A stretch of 64,000 bases of DNA. Origin: Macrotis lagotis. Lineage: Eukaryota > Chordata > Mammalia > Peramelemorphia > Peramelidae. Numbering within the stretch: the first letter of the stretch is position 1; each line of letters opens with the position of its first letter. Below the pieces are notes generated by a model. The model was not told the DNA's origin and searched no databases. It saw only the letters and a program-made list of their open reading frames with translations. Location: contig NC_133658.1 in the NCBI RefSeq assembly GCF_037893015.1, positions 146,481,091 through 146,545,090 of the forward strand. The letters run 5' to 3'. Of this stretch, positions 1 through 11,063 are shown one piece after another. A program made the translations under genes and the position numbers.

Positions 1-779
1 CTGGCCCTCCTAGTAACACTCAGAGTTGAAGGAATCATGCTTGACTGTGGCCAAGTCTGGAGAATCCAGTTAGATAATAGGCTACTGTATAGGCCCACAA
101 GATAGGAATGCCAGTAACTAAAGTCCAGGTGGAGATTATAGAGGAAGGTAGGGGTATTAGCATAAGTAGGTACAAGCAGACAGGCCAGTTTAGAATCTAG
201 GGGAAATTAGAAAGTAGGATAGGGAACCTGGGGAAGGACCTGAGAATTAAGGGGAAGGCAGAGGTTAAGGCATGGCAGATTTGAACAGCAGGACCACAGG
301 TCAGGTTTAATGATTGTAAGAGAAGTCTTGAACACAGGCCTAAATGTCCGGACAACCGTAGTTAGAAACTAGGTCCAGTTTTTTCTGAATAACAATGATG
401 GTAGCAGTAACAGAATGAGCTTGGCATTGAGCAAAGATTAGCAGGATTGAGACACAAAAGCATAGCTAACTGTAATGGAGGAGGGAGCCTAGAGGGTGGA
501 GATTCAGGTAAATAGACTGTCAGAACTGAGAGGGATTTCAGAGATGAAGTCAATTTTCCCATTTCACAGACAAAGTAAGTGAATGAATAAATGAATAGAA
601 AAGCAAACTCAATTGACCCCGCGGACATGTGAGGTTTTTCACAAGGGACTAAGCACACTGGGTGGGTGTTATCAGTCCCTCAGATCACATATAAAGTCCC
701 CACATTTGACCCTTTGCCATTATGAGGTTTTCTATCTTTTGCAGCTCTTCTAGGGGATATATGGTGTGTTCAAGGAAGA
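1..779. other. no gene recognised
   Basis: I see no gene here. Bases 520-590 resemble a worn antisense MIR/MIR3 piece (ferritin-like wording of 'cattt-cacagacaaag' followed by a short AT-rich tail), but the match is weak. The rest is unassigned and has no open frame with recognisable protein similarity. Confidence 0.5.
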
Positions 780-1240
780 CTAGTACTTCTGGAGTGCTTT
801 TCAGGGCTGCTTTCCATCTTTGTTGTTTATCTGAGCCTAACTCTCACCTGTGGCTCTAAGAAGCTGTAGCAAGTACAGCAGTCACACCTTAAACCATTTG
901 TGCAGATGGGCTAAACCAGTTTGAAGGTAACTGAGGGAGTCTTAAACTCATCATTGAGTTGGGATAGGGTGTCTATCCCAAGCATGTGAAGTCTTCCCCT
1001 GGTTGAATGGGTAGATGAGAACACTTCATTCCAATGCCACGAAGGCAGTTGAAGCAGGTACTGTGGAATGCTTAGAGCTTAGTTTGACATCGAAGCTATC
1101 CACTTCATCTATTACATTACCAGTTATCTTGATTGTCTTGCCACTAGAACATGATGACTTTGAAAGAGAGAGAGAGATCAATGACAACTCTACATCACTT
1201 AATAAACCCAATTTGTGCACAAGTCAAAAAACATTATTCA
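780..1240 (+). mobile_element. RTE-type LINE 3' region (non-coding)
   Basis: This stretch resembles the 3' region of marsupial RTE elements, recognised from memory. It includes the block around gtgtctatcccaagcatgtg near 970, a run of GAGAGAGA near 1165, and the terminal block with caatttgtgcacaagtca near 1210. A homologous segment lies in antisense at 63505-63990. It ends just before the 5' part of a second RTE copy that carries coding remnants, so the two may be tandem insertions or one rearranged element. Confidence 0.65.
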
Positions 1241-1259
1241 TATCATTCTACTGTTCCTA

Positions 1260-4200
1260 TCTCAAAGTCCTATGGGTGACAAAATAGTGACAAAGCAGCA
1301 GGTGTGGATACACTGAGAGCTGTGGTCATAACCCTGCATACAGATGACCCAGGCCATAAGGTCATTTCCCCACTGGAAGCAGCAGTGGTATTTGGCAGCC
1401 CCTGGGTGACTGAGCAACTTTTTTAAAGACACCTCCTGATGTGAGGAAGGGGCTAGAAAAGGGGCTAAAAATTGTCTGCTTAGCCAACTTTGGTCTGAGT
1501 ATCTCAACAGGCAGGGATCCCATTCTGTTATTGAAACACACACAAAAAAAATCTACAAAAATTTCTTCAAAGAAGAATTCACTCCATCACAGCATGGAAT
1601 GTGCACATACTCATCTACAACACAAGATCCAAAAGACCTGAAAGATTAACAACCTTGTTGCAAGAGAACTCAGCAGGTATCATATCCAAATATCAGCTCT
1701 GTGTGAAACTAGACTGGCAAATGAAGGTCAGCTTACTGAATCTGTAGCCGGATACATGTTTTTCTGGAGTGGCAGTGGTGAAACAGTGGCTCCATGAAGC
1801 TGGGGTGGGCTTTACAATCAAAACTAATATAGTCAAGAAACTTGAATACCTACTAAAAGAATGACATGCTCATGGCAATGAGATTGCTTATTACAGTACA
1901 ATTCCCTGCCACCATCATCAGTGTCTTTGCTTCTACCATGATGAACCCAGATGAAGTCAAAGAAAAATTTTATGAAGACCAGCAGACCCTTTTCATCAAT
2001 GTCCCAAAAGAGAACAAACATAATTCTGATTGACTTTAATGCTAGAGTAAGCTCAGACTATCAGACATGGCAGGGAGTCCTTGGAAGGAATGGAATTGGA
2101 AACAGCAACGGCAATGGTCACTTACTACTGCCAGTCTAGTTTCACACATCTCACATCCTTCTCATCTCAAACACTGTTTTCCATTTAACTAAACACAATA
2201 AAACTTCCTGGATGTACCTTCACAGAAAACATTAGCATCTAAAAGATTATGTGATTTTAAAGAGAAGAGACAGAGGATGTGAGGGTGACAAAAGCAATGT
2301 GTGAAGGAGAGTCCTGGACTGATCACAGACTCATCCTCTCCAAGCTAAGTATTCACACTGAATCAAAGTGGTGGGCCCAAGGTAAAATGACTACCAGAAT
2401 AATTAAGGCCAAGAGATTTGAGTGTCTCTCTGAGCAGAAACTGTTTGTTGCTAACTTGGAGGAAAAGCTGAGTCCTATGGGTGACAGTTGGCAACAGTGG
2501 AGCAGAAAAAGAATGAGCAGCTTTCAGAGATCTGGTGTACAAGTCTGCATTTGCTTATCTGGGTCAGAAAACTCACAAACATCAAGACTAGTTTGATGAA
2601 AATTATGGGGAAATATAGAAGCTGCTAAATGAAAAATGAGAACTCCATAGAGTTTGCCAACAGGATAGTTCATTTCTACAAAGGCAACATTTCATTCCAT
2701 CAAAAATAAAATGCAAGTGAAGCTTAGAGATATGCAGGACTCTTGGTTCAGGAAGAAGGCAGATGAAATTCAGCTTTATGCATAAAGTAACAATCCAAAA
2801 TTCTTTTTTGATAGCCTGAAGGCTATTTTATGGGCTAAAGATTTGTGATGTATCTCAACTACTCAGTGCTCATAGAGCCACATTGATTAACAATAAGGAT
2901 ATGATCCTAGAGAGATGGGCTGCACACTTAGACTATCATCAGTCGATACAGAAGTCACTGCTACTTTACCTCAAGTTGAAGCCAACCTGTCCCTAGCTGA
3001 AGTTCCAACTGAAGAAGAGTTTGAATGCCATTAGACTCATGTGGCAAAGCAACTGGTGATGATTGCTTTCCAGATGAGATCTACAAGATAGGGGGTCCAT
3101 TGCTCATCCAAAAGTTGGCTGAAATTTTCCAGGTTATGTGTATGAAGAGGTTATCCCTCAAGAATTCAAAGATCCCTCCCTCTCTATAAAGGTCAAGGGA
3201 ATAGACTGTCTTGTGTTTCTCTTTTAATCATTGCTGGTAAGGTTCTTGCCAGAGTCCTCAATAGGTTGATCCTTTACCTGGAAGATAGTCACTTCCCTGA
3301 GATCCAGTATGGCTTCAGAGAGGGCCAAAGAACAATCAATACCATGTTTGCTGCCTGACAACTTCAGGAAAAATTCCAGGAACAGAACAGAGGTCTGTAT
3401 ACAATATTTGTAGATCTGACCAAGGTCTTTGATACTGTCAGTTGTGAGGGTTTGTGGAAAATCATGTCAAAATTGGTTGCTCGGAGAAGTTCATCAGTAT
3501 TGAATGTTAGTTTCATGATGGAATGAAAAAAGGATGTCTTTGTTCCCATGCTTTTTAGCATGTTTTCAACTGTGTTATCAAATGCCTTCGCCGAAGATGA
3601 ACATGAACTGTACTGATGGTAAATTCTTCAACTTGAAAAGACCAAAGTAGAGGGAGTGTTGGTGCATGATCTTCTGTTTGCAGATGACTGTGCACTCAGT
3701 GTAGTCTCTGAAGCTGAGATGCAACAAAGTATAGATCCCTTCTCTACTGCTTGTGCTAATTTTGGCCTAACAACACCAAGAAAACACAAGTGCTCCATCA
3801 GTCAGCTCCATCCATATGTGGAACCATCAATTAGAGCAAATAGAGAAGTTTTGAGTATTGTAGATAAATTCAGTTATCTAGGCAGTTTCCTTTTCCAGGG
3901 AGGTACACATTAACAATGAGGTTGACACCCAAATTGCCAGAAGTAGCTCAGCATTTTGGAGACTCCAAAAGAAAGCATGGGAGAGAAGAGGTATTAGACT
4001 GACTACCAAGCCGAAGGTCTACAGAGTCGTGCTGACCTCATTGCTATATGCCTGTGAAACCTGGAAAGTCTACTGGAAACTGAATTGCTTCCATTTAAAT
4101 TGTCTTAGGAAGATTCTGGACACTGAGGTCCTTTCTCAAGCTAAACTGACAAGTAACTGTGATGGGTTGGTCACATTGTTAGAATGTGAGAGGTATGATT

Positions 4201-4592
4201 GCCAATAAGATTATTTTATGGAGAACTCACACAGGGCAAGTGCTCACAAGGGGGTAAGAAAAAGTGATACCGGGAAACCTTGAAGGTCTCAAGTACTTTA
4301 GCATTGACCATGCAGCATGGGAGACACTGGCACAGGACTGCCCAGCATGGCATACCCACATCAGAGACATGCTGTGCTCTATGAGCAGGGCAGAACTGAA
4401 GCAGCTCAAAGGAAACTTGAGATACATTAAGTAAACACCCCAGGTTTGCACATGACTATTATGCCCAACCTGTGGTAGAACATTCCCAGTTTGTATTGGA
4501 CTGATCATACAATCGGACACATTATAATTTGTCTCTAACATAGTTATGTCATTTTGGTCTTCTTTGATAGGAGCAACAGGAACAAACCAACC
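1260..4592 (+). mobile_element. RTE-clade LINE, decayed endonuclease + reverse transcriptase
   Basis: This is a nearly complete but broken RTE (BovB-like clade) retrotransposon. In order I can read: an apurinic-endonuclease start near 1690 (SETR-like), the endonuclease motif DFNAR at about 2032-2046, a WTDHRL motif near 2314-2331 and the RT start KVLARVLNRL-like near 3235. The catalytic RT box FADD is at 3677-3688, followed by SYLGS near 3870 and LLYACETW at about 4042-4065. A 3' tail resembling RTE ends (tctaacatag...gtcattttggtc) runs to an aacaaaccaacc end at 4592. Frames change between endonuclease, linker and RT, and stops interrupt all of them, so it is a dead copy. The protein family is the one often mis-annotated as craniofacial development protein 2-like. 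Confidence 0.85.
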
Positions 4593-5356
4593 AGTTCTTC
4601 TATGATAGTACTTATCTTTCAGAGGAGACACTAGGAGGATCCTATTGGTAACAAAGAACCTCCTATTCTGAACTTGGATGGGTTTTGCTTTAAGGGTTTA
4701 GCTCTACTACTGTGAGTGAAGGGATTGATTTCCATTTGTTATTCATCTCTGCTTTCAGGCTCTTTTTGAAAAATGGGAACTTATGGTTGCTGAAGGGCAT
4801 CATTTCAATGTTCCTCCATTGCAATTGTGATGTCTGGATATAGTCACTGCCTGTCCACAATGACTCAGGGTTGCTTTTCTCCTTCTCCAGAGATTTCAGC
4901 TTTTCCACAAATCTCTACAAGAATAATGAGAGGTTGCCAGATTTCTTTTTATACAAAAGTGGGAGAATTAGCAATAAAAAAGGGAAGTAATGGGAGGATT
5001 AATTGATTTATATACAAAAATACTACAGAGGTATAATCATCTCCTTCTGGGGTCAGACCTCCCCTAAAGAAAGGGGGAAATTTGTCACCAATTTATTGGG
5101 AATAAAAGTTTTGAGCTAGTCCCACTCTAGGAGGCAAGTCAGAAGAAATTTTCCTCAGGTCCTTTATATATGCTCACTAGTTCTTGACCCTGGGAGTTAG
5201 GATGGCAGGGAATGGAAGAAGAGCAGCCTTTACTTTCCCGTTTTGTCAGTTTGTTGGATTGTAAAAAGGGGGAAAGAAGCTAACATTCAGAGGATTGGTA
5301 CTCTGCCCCATCTTTCTGTCTTCCTCTCCAGAATGGATAACAGGAATAAGAATATT
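4593..5356. other. no gene recognised
   Basis: Unique-looking intergenic sequence between an RTE element and a SINE. No exon-like open frame, RNA gene or clear repeat was recognised. Confidence 0.5.
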
Positions 5357-5535
5357 TTCTCTATTATGTGTTAGGCACTTTACAAATATGATCTCACTTA
5401 ATCCTTTCAACAATCCTGGGAGGTAGCCACTATTATGATTCCCATTTGACAATGTCACGCAGATAGTAAGGCTCAGTCTTCCTGACTCCAGATCCAGTAA
5501 TCTATCCACTACACAACCTAACTCAGTTGCTCATT
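5357..5535 (-). mobile_element. MIR/MAR1-type SINE, antisense
   Basis: On the plus strand it reads from the SINE tail (aggcactttacaaatatgat) through ctgggaggtag to the tRNA-like head (ctgactccagatccag, then tctatccacta), so the element runs on the minus strand. It is old and diverged. Confidence 0.75.
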
Positions 5536-6164
5536 CTGCCTCCTCATTCCCAGAACTTCACCCCCATCCCCCACCCCAAAGATCCAGAGATCCAAGTCCA
5601 AACAGGTCACTAACTGGGGTACTCTGGGATAGTATTTGCTTCAGTCTTTTGTTTCCATAGCAACACAAGAAATGTGTACTCAATTTCTAAAATGTGCACT
5701 GAACTCATATATGAGGGCTTAGGAATTTTACAATAGTTGAATCTGGGGCAAGGATGTAGCACTTCTTGGTCTGAAATCTCAGATCTCTTTATTCTCTGTA
5801 TCCTTTATCACTTCAAGACAATTTCAGTCCCCCTTTTCAAATGAAGTGCCCCAATAATTCTCAGAATTGCTATTTTCAACAAACTTGCTCAGTTTTCCCC
5901 TCCAATATGGTATTTATATGCAGCTTCATGGTTTTGTGCTGTGAACATGAAATAATCTAGATTACATTTGTAGGGCCCAGCTGACAACAGGTGCCAAGAA
6001 ATGCCTTTTCTTCTCATCCTTCCCAAGTATGTTAGGCTAAGCCACTCCAGCCTTAACACCTGCCCCAGGCAGACATAGCTGTTCAAACCACTTGGATGAG
6101 AAGGGAGTCATGACTAAAACACTTCTGATAAATTGGAGAATCTCTCATCATCTGGGAAGTCACT

Positions 6165-6375
6165 AATAATAATAAAAGTACTTTTACAAAGCACTTTACA
6201 TATGTTATCTCATTTTATCCTCACAACCCTCCTTTGAGGTAAATGGTATCACTAAGAACAAGAGATGCTAAGTGACTTACTCAGGATCATATAGCTAGCT
6301 AGTTAGTCCCTGACACAGGAGTTGTACTTAAATCTTCTTCATTCAAAATCTAGCCCTGTACCACTTAGCTGTACT
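6165..6375 (-). mobile_element. MIR/MAR1-type SINE, antisense
   Basis: Diverged antisense copy. It has the tail block aaagcactttacatatgtta, the core gctaagtgacttactcagg and a degenerate tRNA-like head ending near 6375. Confidence 0.7.
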
Positions 6376-6479
6376 AAACCATAAGGTCCACCAGGACTTA
6401 CTGTCCTCCCTGTCACTAACCCTCCAAACTTCCTCACTTATAGCCAACTGGTCTAAAGGACCCCTTGGCCAGGTCATCT

Positions 6480-6595
6480 GAACCCTCCTACACATGTCTC
6501 ATCCAATTACTATGTGAGCTTGTTGAGAGCAGGGGGCTCTTTGCTTTAAAAAAATCTTAATCATTTAGTACAGTTTTTAACAAATGCTTATGTCA
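6480..6595 (+). mobile_element. L2 LINE 3' end fragment
   Basis: Carries the L2 terminal pattern: tgtgagcttgttgagagcag followed by a T-rich stretch and caaatgctta. It is an ancient mammalian relic and abuts the LTR-like repeat that follows. Confidence 0.6.
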
Positions 6596-6970
6596 CCCAA
6601 ACTGAACTGGCCTTAACCTGTGGATAGTCAGAGTCACAAAGAGTAGGCTAAAGACAGGAGAGACAGAAATCAAACTTAAGATTAATTTTAAAGTGAGGGA
6701 AACACCTTGCAAGCAAGGAGGTCTATTAGACATTTGTGCCAAGTCCCCATCCATAGTGGGGAGGGACCTGCTTCACAACAGCAACAGTGAGGAACAACAG
6801 TAACAGTGAGTCAAGATTGTCTAGTGATAGTCTGCTAATAGCAAGGCTTCCTGTCTGGACCTGCTGGTGCTTGTCTGAGCTCAGGGACTATCAGTTCTAG
6901 AAGGTGAGCACAGAAGATTATTGTTATACCAAACTTGGGGCACACCTTGTGTTCTGGGCCTTAGATCTGG
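6590..6970 (-). repeat. LTR-like dispersed repeat, copy A (antisense)
   Basis: The reverse complement aligns along its length with 29145-29650. Shared blocks in order are a ccaga-ctaa start, tgtgccc...ttggtat, tgtgctcac, agacaagcacc, cactgttgctgtt, tgtctaat, ccttgcttgcaa, tgtttccctcacttt, aaattaa, gtttgatt and ccacaggtta. The AATTAA-type polyadenylation-like signal followed by a pyrimidine-rich end looks like the U3-R-U5 order of a retroviral LTR. I do not recognise the family, and no internal retroviral genes are visible nearby. Confidence 0.6.
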
Positions 6971-8054
6971 AAAATAGTATCTCCTGATATCAACACGAAC
7001 AAATACTTCTCATTTTAATTTATGCCTGAATTTTTGTAGTTAAGAACATACAGTAAGGTGATTTTTAAAAAAATGAAAACTCTACTAAAAACTTTTGTAG
7101 TAGTTAGAATGACCAAGCTTTGTCTCAAAGCGTTAAGAAGAAGCACTTCCCTCTTTCCTTCCTTTGCAGAGGTAGGGGCTGCACATCTTGTTAAATTTCG
7201 CTTTTCTTGGGCATTTTTTGTTTTCCTTTTTTGTTCTCTTATAAGCAATGACTCATTTGGTAAAAGAGAATATAGAGAGATGTATTCAGAAAGGATATTT
7301 AAAAAAGAAAGGGATGAAATACAAAATATTACAAAAATATAGATTTTTTTTCCCAAAAGACAGACTTGAAATAACTTCCAATAAAAATATTTTTGCATAT
7401 TTACATGCGTATATTTTATTTATAAACACATACATATACATATGAAATGCTTATGTAAAATATATACACACTCCTTAATTATGTCACAAACAAATCTCTA
7501 GAAAGATTCCACATGCATGCTATGTATTTGGTTCCATCATTCATTAGGGTCTTCTATTTATCAAACTGTCCTATACATAAGGAAACTGAGGCCAAGAGAG
7601 GTAAAGTGACTTGCTCATAGTTAAAGGAGAATTAGTGGAATAATTAAGATTAGAATCCAGCTGGTGTACAGGATTCCTGCTTCCTCCCCCACCCCCAAAT
7701 GCTGTCTGTTCAAAAAGAACCCTAGACTGACCTTACTATGAAGTCCAACAATCCCCACCATGTCAATGGATGCAAGACAAGGGTCCCATCCTTCCTAGTT
7801 CATTCTTCTGAATAATAATGGTTACCATACTGCAGAACACTGATTAAGTTCTAACTTAGGCTAATTCAATTCAGGTCATGGAGTATTGCTCACATCATTT
7901 CATGGCTTCCTGGCTCTCATTAGCAGTGTTACCTTTCCTTAAGATTGTACAAATCTCCTTGGAAAAGTCTCTGGGAGAAGGTATTGCTGTCTTATTTAAT
8001 AAAAGTATAATTACTGCCTCTCTTTAATGATTGTTGGGAGGTCATTGGTTTATA
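6971..8054. other. no gene recognised; one MIR trace
   Basis: AT-rich intergenic DNA. Around 7576-7670 there is an antisense MIR-like core (aaactgaggccaagagaggt, then gtgacttgctcatag). The rest is unassigned. Confidence 0.5.
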
Positions 8055-8205
8055 GCAATAGGATCATAGAATGTTAAAGCTAGAAGTAGTCTTCAAGGTC
8101 ATCCTATCTAGTCCCTCATTTTAAAGATAAATGCACTGAGGTCTAAAGAGGATAAATAACTTTCTCAAAGCCACAAAGCTGAACAGTGACTTTCAGTTTA
8201 CTTTG
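8055..8205 (-). mobile_element. MIR3-type SINE with L3-like tail, antisense
   Basis: Reads catagaatgttaaagctaga, then ggtcatcctatctagtccct, then a CORE-like tail (actgaggtctaaagagg...agccacaaagct). This is the antisense order of the MIR3 SINE, whose 3' end is shared with L3/CR1 LINEs. Confidence 0.65.
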
Positions 8206-8489
8206 TACATGACATAACACCACCACATGTAATATTGTGTTCAAGAAAAGAAACTGTAAAAATTATGCAATTATTTAAATTCTTTTTAAAATATATGGAA
8301 TGATTCAGGGGTATCGACACAATGAATTACATATAATTGGAAACTTTCTCCACTAAAAACAAACAAATTACCTAAAGCCATCTTCCATAATTGTGTTTTA
8401 TCTAGCTAAAAAAATGTATTACACAATTGGCAACTCCATGAAGGACAAGCCATTAGATTGGTACACAAAGGTGCTTTGAAAATAATGCC

Positions 8490-9124
8490 AATTAATGGAA
8501 GAAAAGGAAAATAATAAATATTGGAGGGATTGTGGAAAAACTAAGACACTAATGTACTATTGTTGGCATTGTGAGCTGATCCAAACATTCTAAAGAACAA
8601 TTTGGAGCTATACCCAAAGGGCAACCAAAGTGTACATAGCGTTTGATCCAGCAATGCCATTACTAGATCTGTGTCCCAAAGAGTTCATAAAAGAATGTAT
8701 TTATTGTAGTCTTTTTGTGGTGGCAAAAACTGAAAATTGAGGTCATGCCCATATGAATATAATGGAATACTATTGTTCTTTAAGAAACGATGAGCAGATG
8801 GATTTCAGAAAATACCTGGAAACACTTACATGAACTGATGCTGAATGAAATAAGCAGAGCCAGGAGAACATTGTACACAGTTAACAGCAACAGTGTTTTA
8901 TGATCAACTATGAAAGACTTAGCTCTTCTCGGGAACATAGTGATAAAAGACAATTTCAAAAGATTCATGAGGGAAAATGCCATGCACAGCCAGAGAAAGA
9001 ATTATGAAGTTTGAATACAGATCAAAGCATATCATTATCACTTTTTAAAATTTGCTTTTTGTTTTTTCTTTCTCATTTTCCCCTTATGTTCTGATTCCTC
9101 TTTCACAATATGACTAATATTGAA

Positions 9125-9155
<31 letters not shown>

Positions 9156-9315
9156 ATTGCACATGTATAACTATATCATATTATTTACTATCTTGGGGCA
9201 GGGGAGAAAAAGGAGGGAGAAAATAATTGAAATTCAAATTCTTACAAAAATGAAATGCTGAAAACTATCTTTATATATAAACTGGAAAACAAATTAAACT
9301 ACTATTAAGTGGGGG
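8490..9315 (+). mobile_element. L1 LINE 3' end (end of ORF2 plus 3' UTR)
   Basis: Matches the marsupial L1 3' end from memory: tgatccagcaatgccattac near 8645, gtggtggcaaaaactgaaaa near 8718, tggaatactattgttcttta near 8762, atgaactgatgctgaatgaa near 8830 and agccaggagaacattgtaca near 8858. It ends with the 3' UTR tail tgaaaactatctttatata and ttaaactactattaag. The element is truncated at its 5' side, and the open stretches lack long frames. A TA-rich microsatellite (about 9124-9155) has expanded inside it. Confidence 0.85.
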
Positions 9316-9359
9316 GAAAAGATAAAGAAAAGAATGCCAGAATAGCTAACTATGACCTT

Positions 9360-9475
9360 CGGCAAGTCAGTCCCCTTTGAGGGCTTCAGTTTTCTTCAAG
9401 CCTAAAATGAGGCGGCTTAATTCCCTGATCTTTAATGTTCCTTCAGATCTTTAATTCTGATTCTGAGGTAGCTAG
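9360..9475 (+). mobile_element. MIR3-type SINE 3' part
   Basis: Starts with accttcggcaagtcag, passes through cttcagttttcttcaagcct, and ends with an L3/CR1-like tail (ttccttcagatctttaattctga). It is diverged. Confidence 0.6.
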
Positions 9476-9509
9476 TCATTTTTAACTGTCAATGAAGAAA
9501 TTATTTTAA

Positions 9510-10205
9510 GTGACATAAGAATCCAGAGGAGGGCATCTAGGATGCTGAAGGGTTTGGAATATGTGTCATAGACTACTTCAAAGATTTGAGGATGTTCAGT
9601 TTAGAGACTTGGGGGAAACATGGGGCCCTCTTCAGGTATTTGAAAAGCGATCTAGTGGAAGTGAAAATCAATTCGCTTTGTTAAATCTAGGGGTAGGGTC
9701 AGAACTTGAAGGAGTAGCTGGAAATTGCAAAAAATCAGATCTAGGTTTGTTGAAGAAAATTGTAAAAACAGGACTTCCAAAAATGTAATGGGCTGCTTTA
9801 AAGATGATGTATTAATAATAGCTAATATTCATTTAGCACTTTGTATTCAGTTTTGTACTAGGCTCTTAATAGTTAACTCATTTGATCCTTATGACAACCC
9901 TGGGAGGTAGGTGTGATTATTATCCCTAAAAGCATAAGGAAAGTGAGACAAACAGAAGTAACTTGACTAAGGTCATACAGCTAATAAATGTGCAAGGCTG
10001 GATTTAAACTCAGATGTTCCTAACTCCAGGCCCAGAACTCTAGTCTTTGCATCACCTAGCTGCCTTGCAAGTTAATGGGTTTTTCCTCACTGGACATCTT
10101 TCATCACCACAAACGATGACTTGTTGACTCTATTCTAGTGGAGATTCTCATTGCATTTTGAGCTGATCTAGATGATCTCTGAGGTACTTTCCTACTCTGA
10201 AATTC
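9510..10205 (+). mobile_element. L3/CR1-type LINE 3' end, split by a SINE
   Basis: Sense-strand L3/CR1 3' region. Bases 9510-9800 read through aggagggcatctaggatgct, gatgttcagtttagagactt, ggccctcttcaggtatttga and acttccaaaaatgtaatggg. After the antisense SINE at 9816-10064 the element resumes with the characteristic end gctgatctagatgatctctg and tactttcctactctga. The SINE therefore inserted into this older LINE. Confidence 0.75.
9816..10064 (-). mobile_element. MAR1/MIR-type SINE inside L3/CR1
   Basis: Antisense SINE. It has the tail atttagcactttgtattcag, then tgacaaccctgggaggtagg, the core taaggtcatacagctaataa, and the tRNA-like head ending ttgcatcacctagctgcc. It interrupts an L3/CR1 element. 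Confidence 0.8.
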
Positions 10206-10534
10206 TGTGACTCTGGGAAAGATTCCTTGAGTTAGAATTCAATCTTCCTAGAGCCACTGTCAATAAAACTAACCTTGGAAGGGGCCATAGCTGACCATAG
10301 GAAGTGGAAGGATGGGAAGTTTGTCTCCCTGAGTGTGTATGCTTCTAATTATTTTGAGAAGCTAAACAGAAGTCACCCTTATTAATAGAAAGGTTGATTC
10401 ATGAATAATGAAGGTGACATGAGTAAAGGAATTATTCCTGTTCATACAAAACACATTGTATACTATGTGCTATATATACATACATGCATACATATATGTA
10501 TATATAACATCACACATCTTAACGTTTTATATTT

Positions 10535-10690
10535 TTCATAATGCTTTCACTCTAATTTTCTCATTTGATCCTTCCAGCAACCCTGTATGGTAGACAAGGC
10601 AGGTGTTAGTTTTCGTTTCCATTTTGAAGATGGGAAAACCGAGGCTCAGAGATTTTAAGCAATCTTCCTGGAATTCATGCAAATTTACAA
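10535..10690 (-). mobile_element. MIR-type SINE fragment, antisense
   Basis: Contains the tail and core of an antisense copy (tcatttgatccttccagcaa, gggaaaaccgaggctcagag). The tRNA-like head is missing. A TA/CA-rich simple repeat sits just upstream (about 10470-10508). Confidence 0.6.
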
Positions 10691-10924
10691 AGAAGGTGAT
10701 GTTTTCCAACAGTTCAAATTTTTGTCTCTCTACTTTTTAAGTTGTTCCCATTTTTTCTTTCCTTCATAATTCCAAAGACTATAATAACTTAAGTGAGCTT
10801 TCACCTCTCCCCTTATCTCCCCCCCCAACCCGCCACCGTGGTCAGGATCTATGATTTCTCAATTGGCTAGGGAACTCCTAGTATGAAAACTCTCTCCAGG
10901 GATACAGAAGGACAGCCTATCTGG

Positions 10925-11057
10925 TCTTAGTGAGTTGCCTGGACCCTAAGAGTTTAGCTGAATTGTATAAAGCTGTAGAGCTTGTATGTGTCAGAGGCAA
11001 GATTTGACTATCTGACACCAAACCCATTCTGCTATACAAAGTGCTACACTGCCTGCC
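10925..11057 (-). mobile_element. tRNA-derived SINE, antisense, beside the SH2D4A 3' end
   Basis: The plus strand reads gtgagttgcctggaccctaa, then tgtgtcagaggcaagatttg, then a head-like end (cattctgctatacaaagtgc...ctgcctgcc). The SINE points the same way as SH2D4A. Its head abuts the only AATAAA within 450 bases downstream of the stop codon, so a transcript using that signal would be cut inside the SINE. Confidence 0.6.
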
Positions 11058-11063
11058 TTTATT
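11058..11063 (-). promoter_or_regulatory. candidate polyadenylation signal of SH2D4A
   Basis: TTTATT on the plus strand gives AATAAA on the minus strand, about 420 bases after the SH2D4A stop codon. It is the nearest canonical hexamer downstream of that stop. Use of this site is not shown by the sequence alone. Confidence 0.35.

Noticed and set aside
4227-4631. Minus-strand open frame of 134 codons
   Set aside because: It is the antisense shadow of the RTE LINE 3' end.
7015-7398. Minus-strand open frame of 127 codons
   Set aside because: AT-rich low-complexity composition, no domain, and no splice or promoter context. An open frame of this length is expected by chance.
9561-9788. Plus-strand open frame of 75 codons
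   Set aside because: It lies in the 3' non-coding end of an L3/CR1 LINE and overlaps no gene-like feature.
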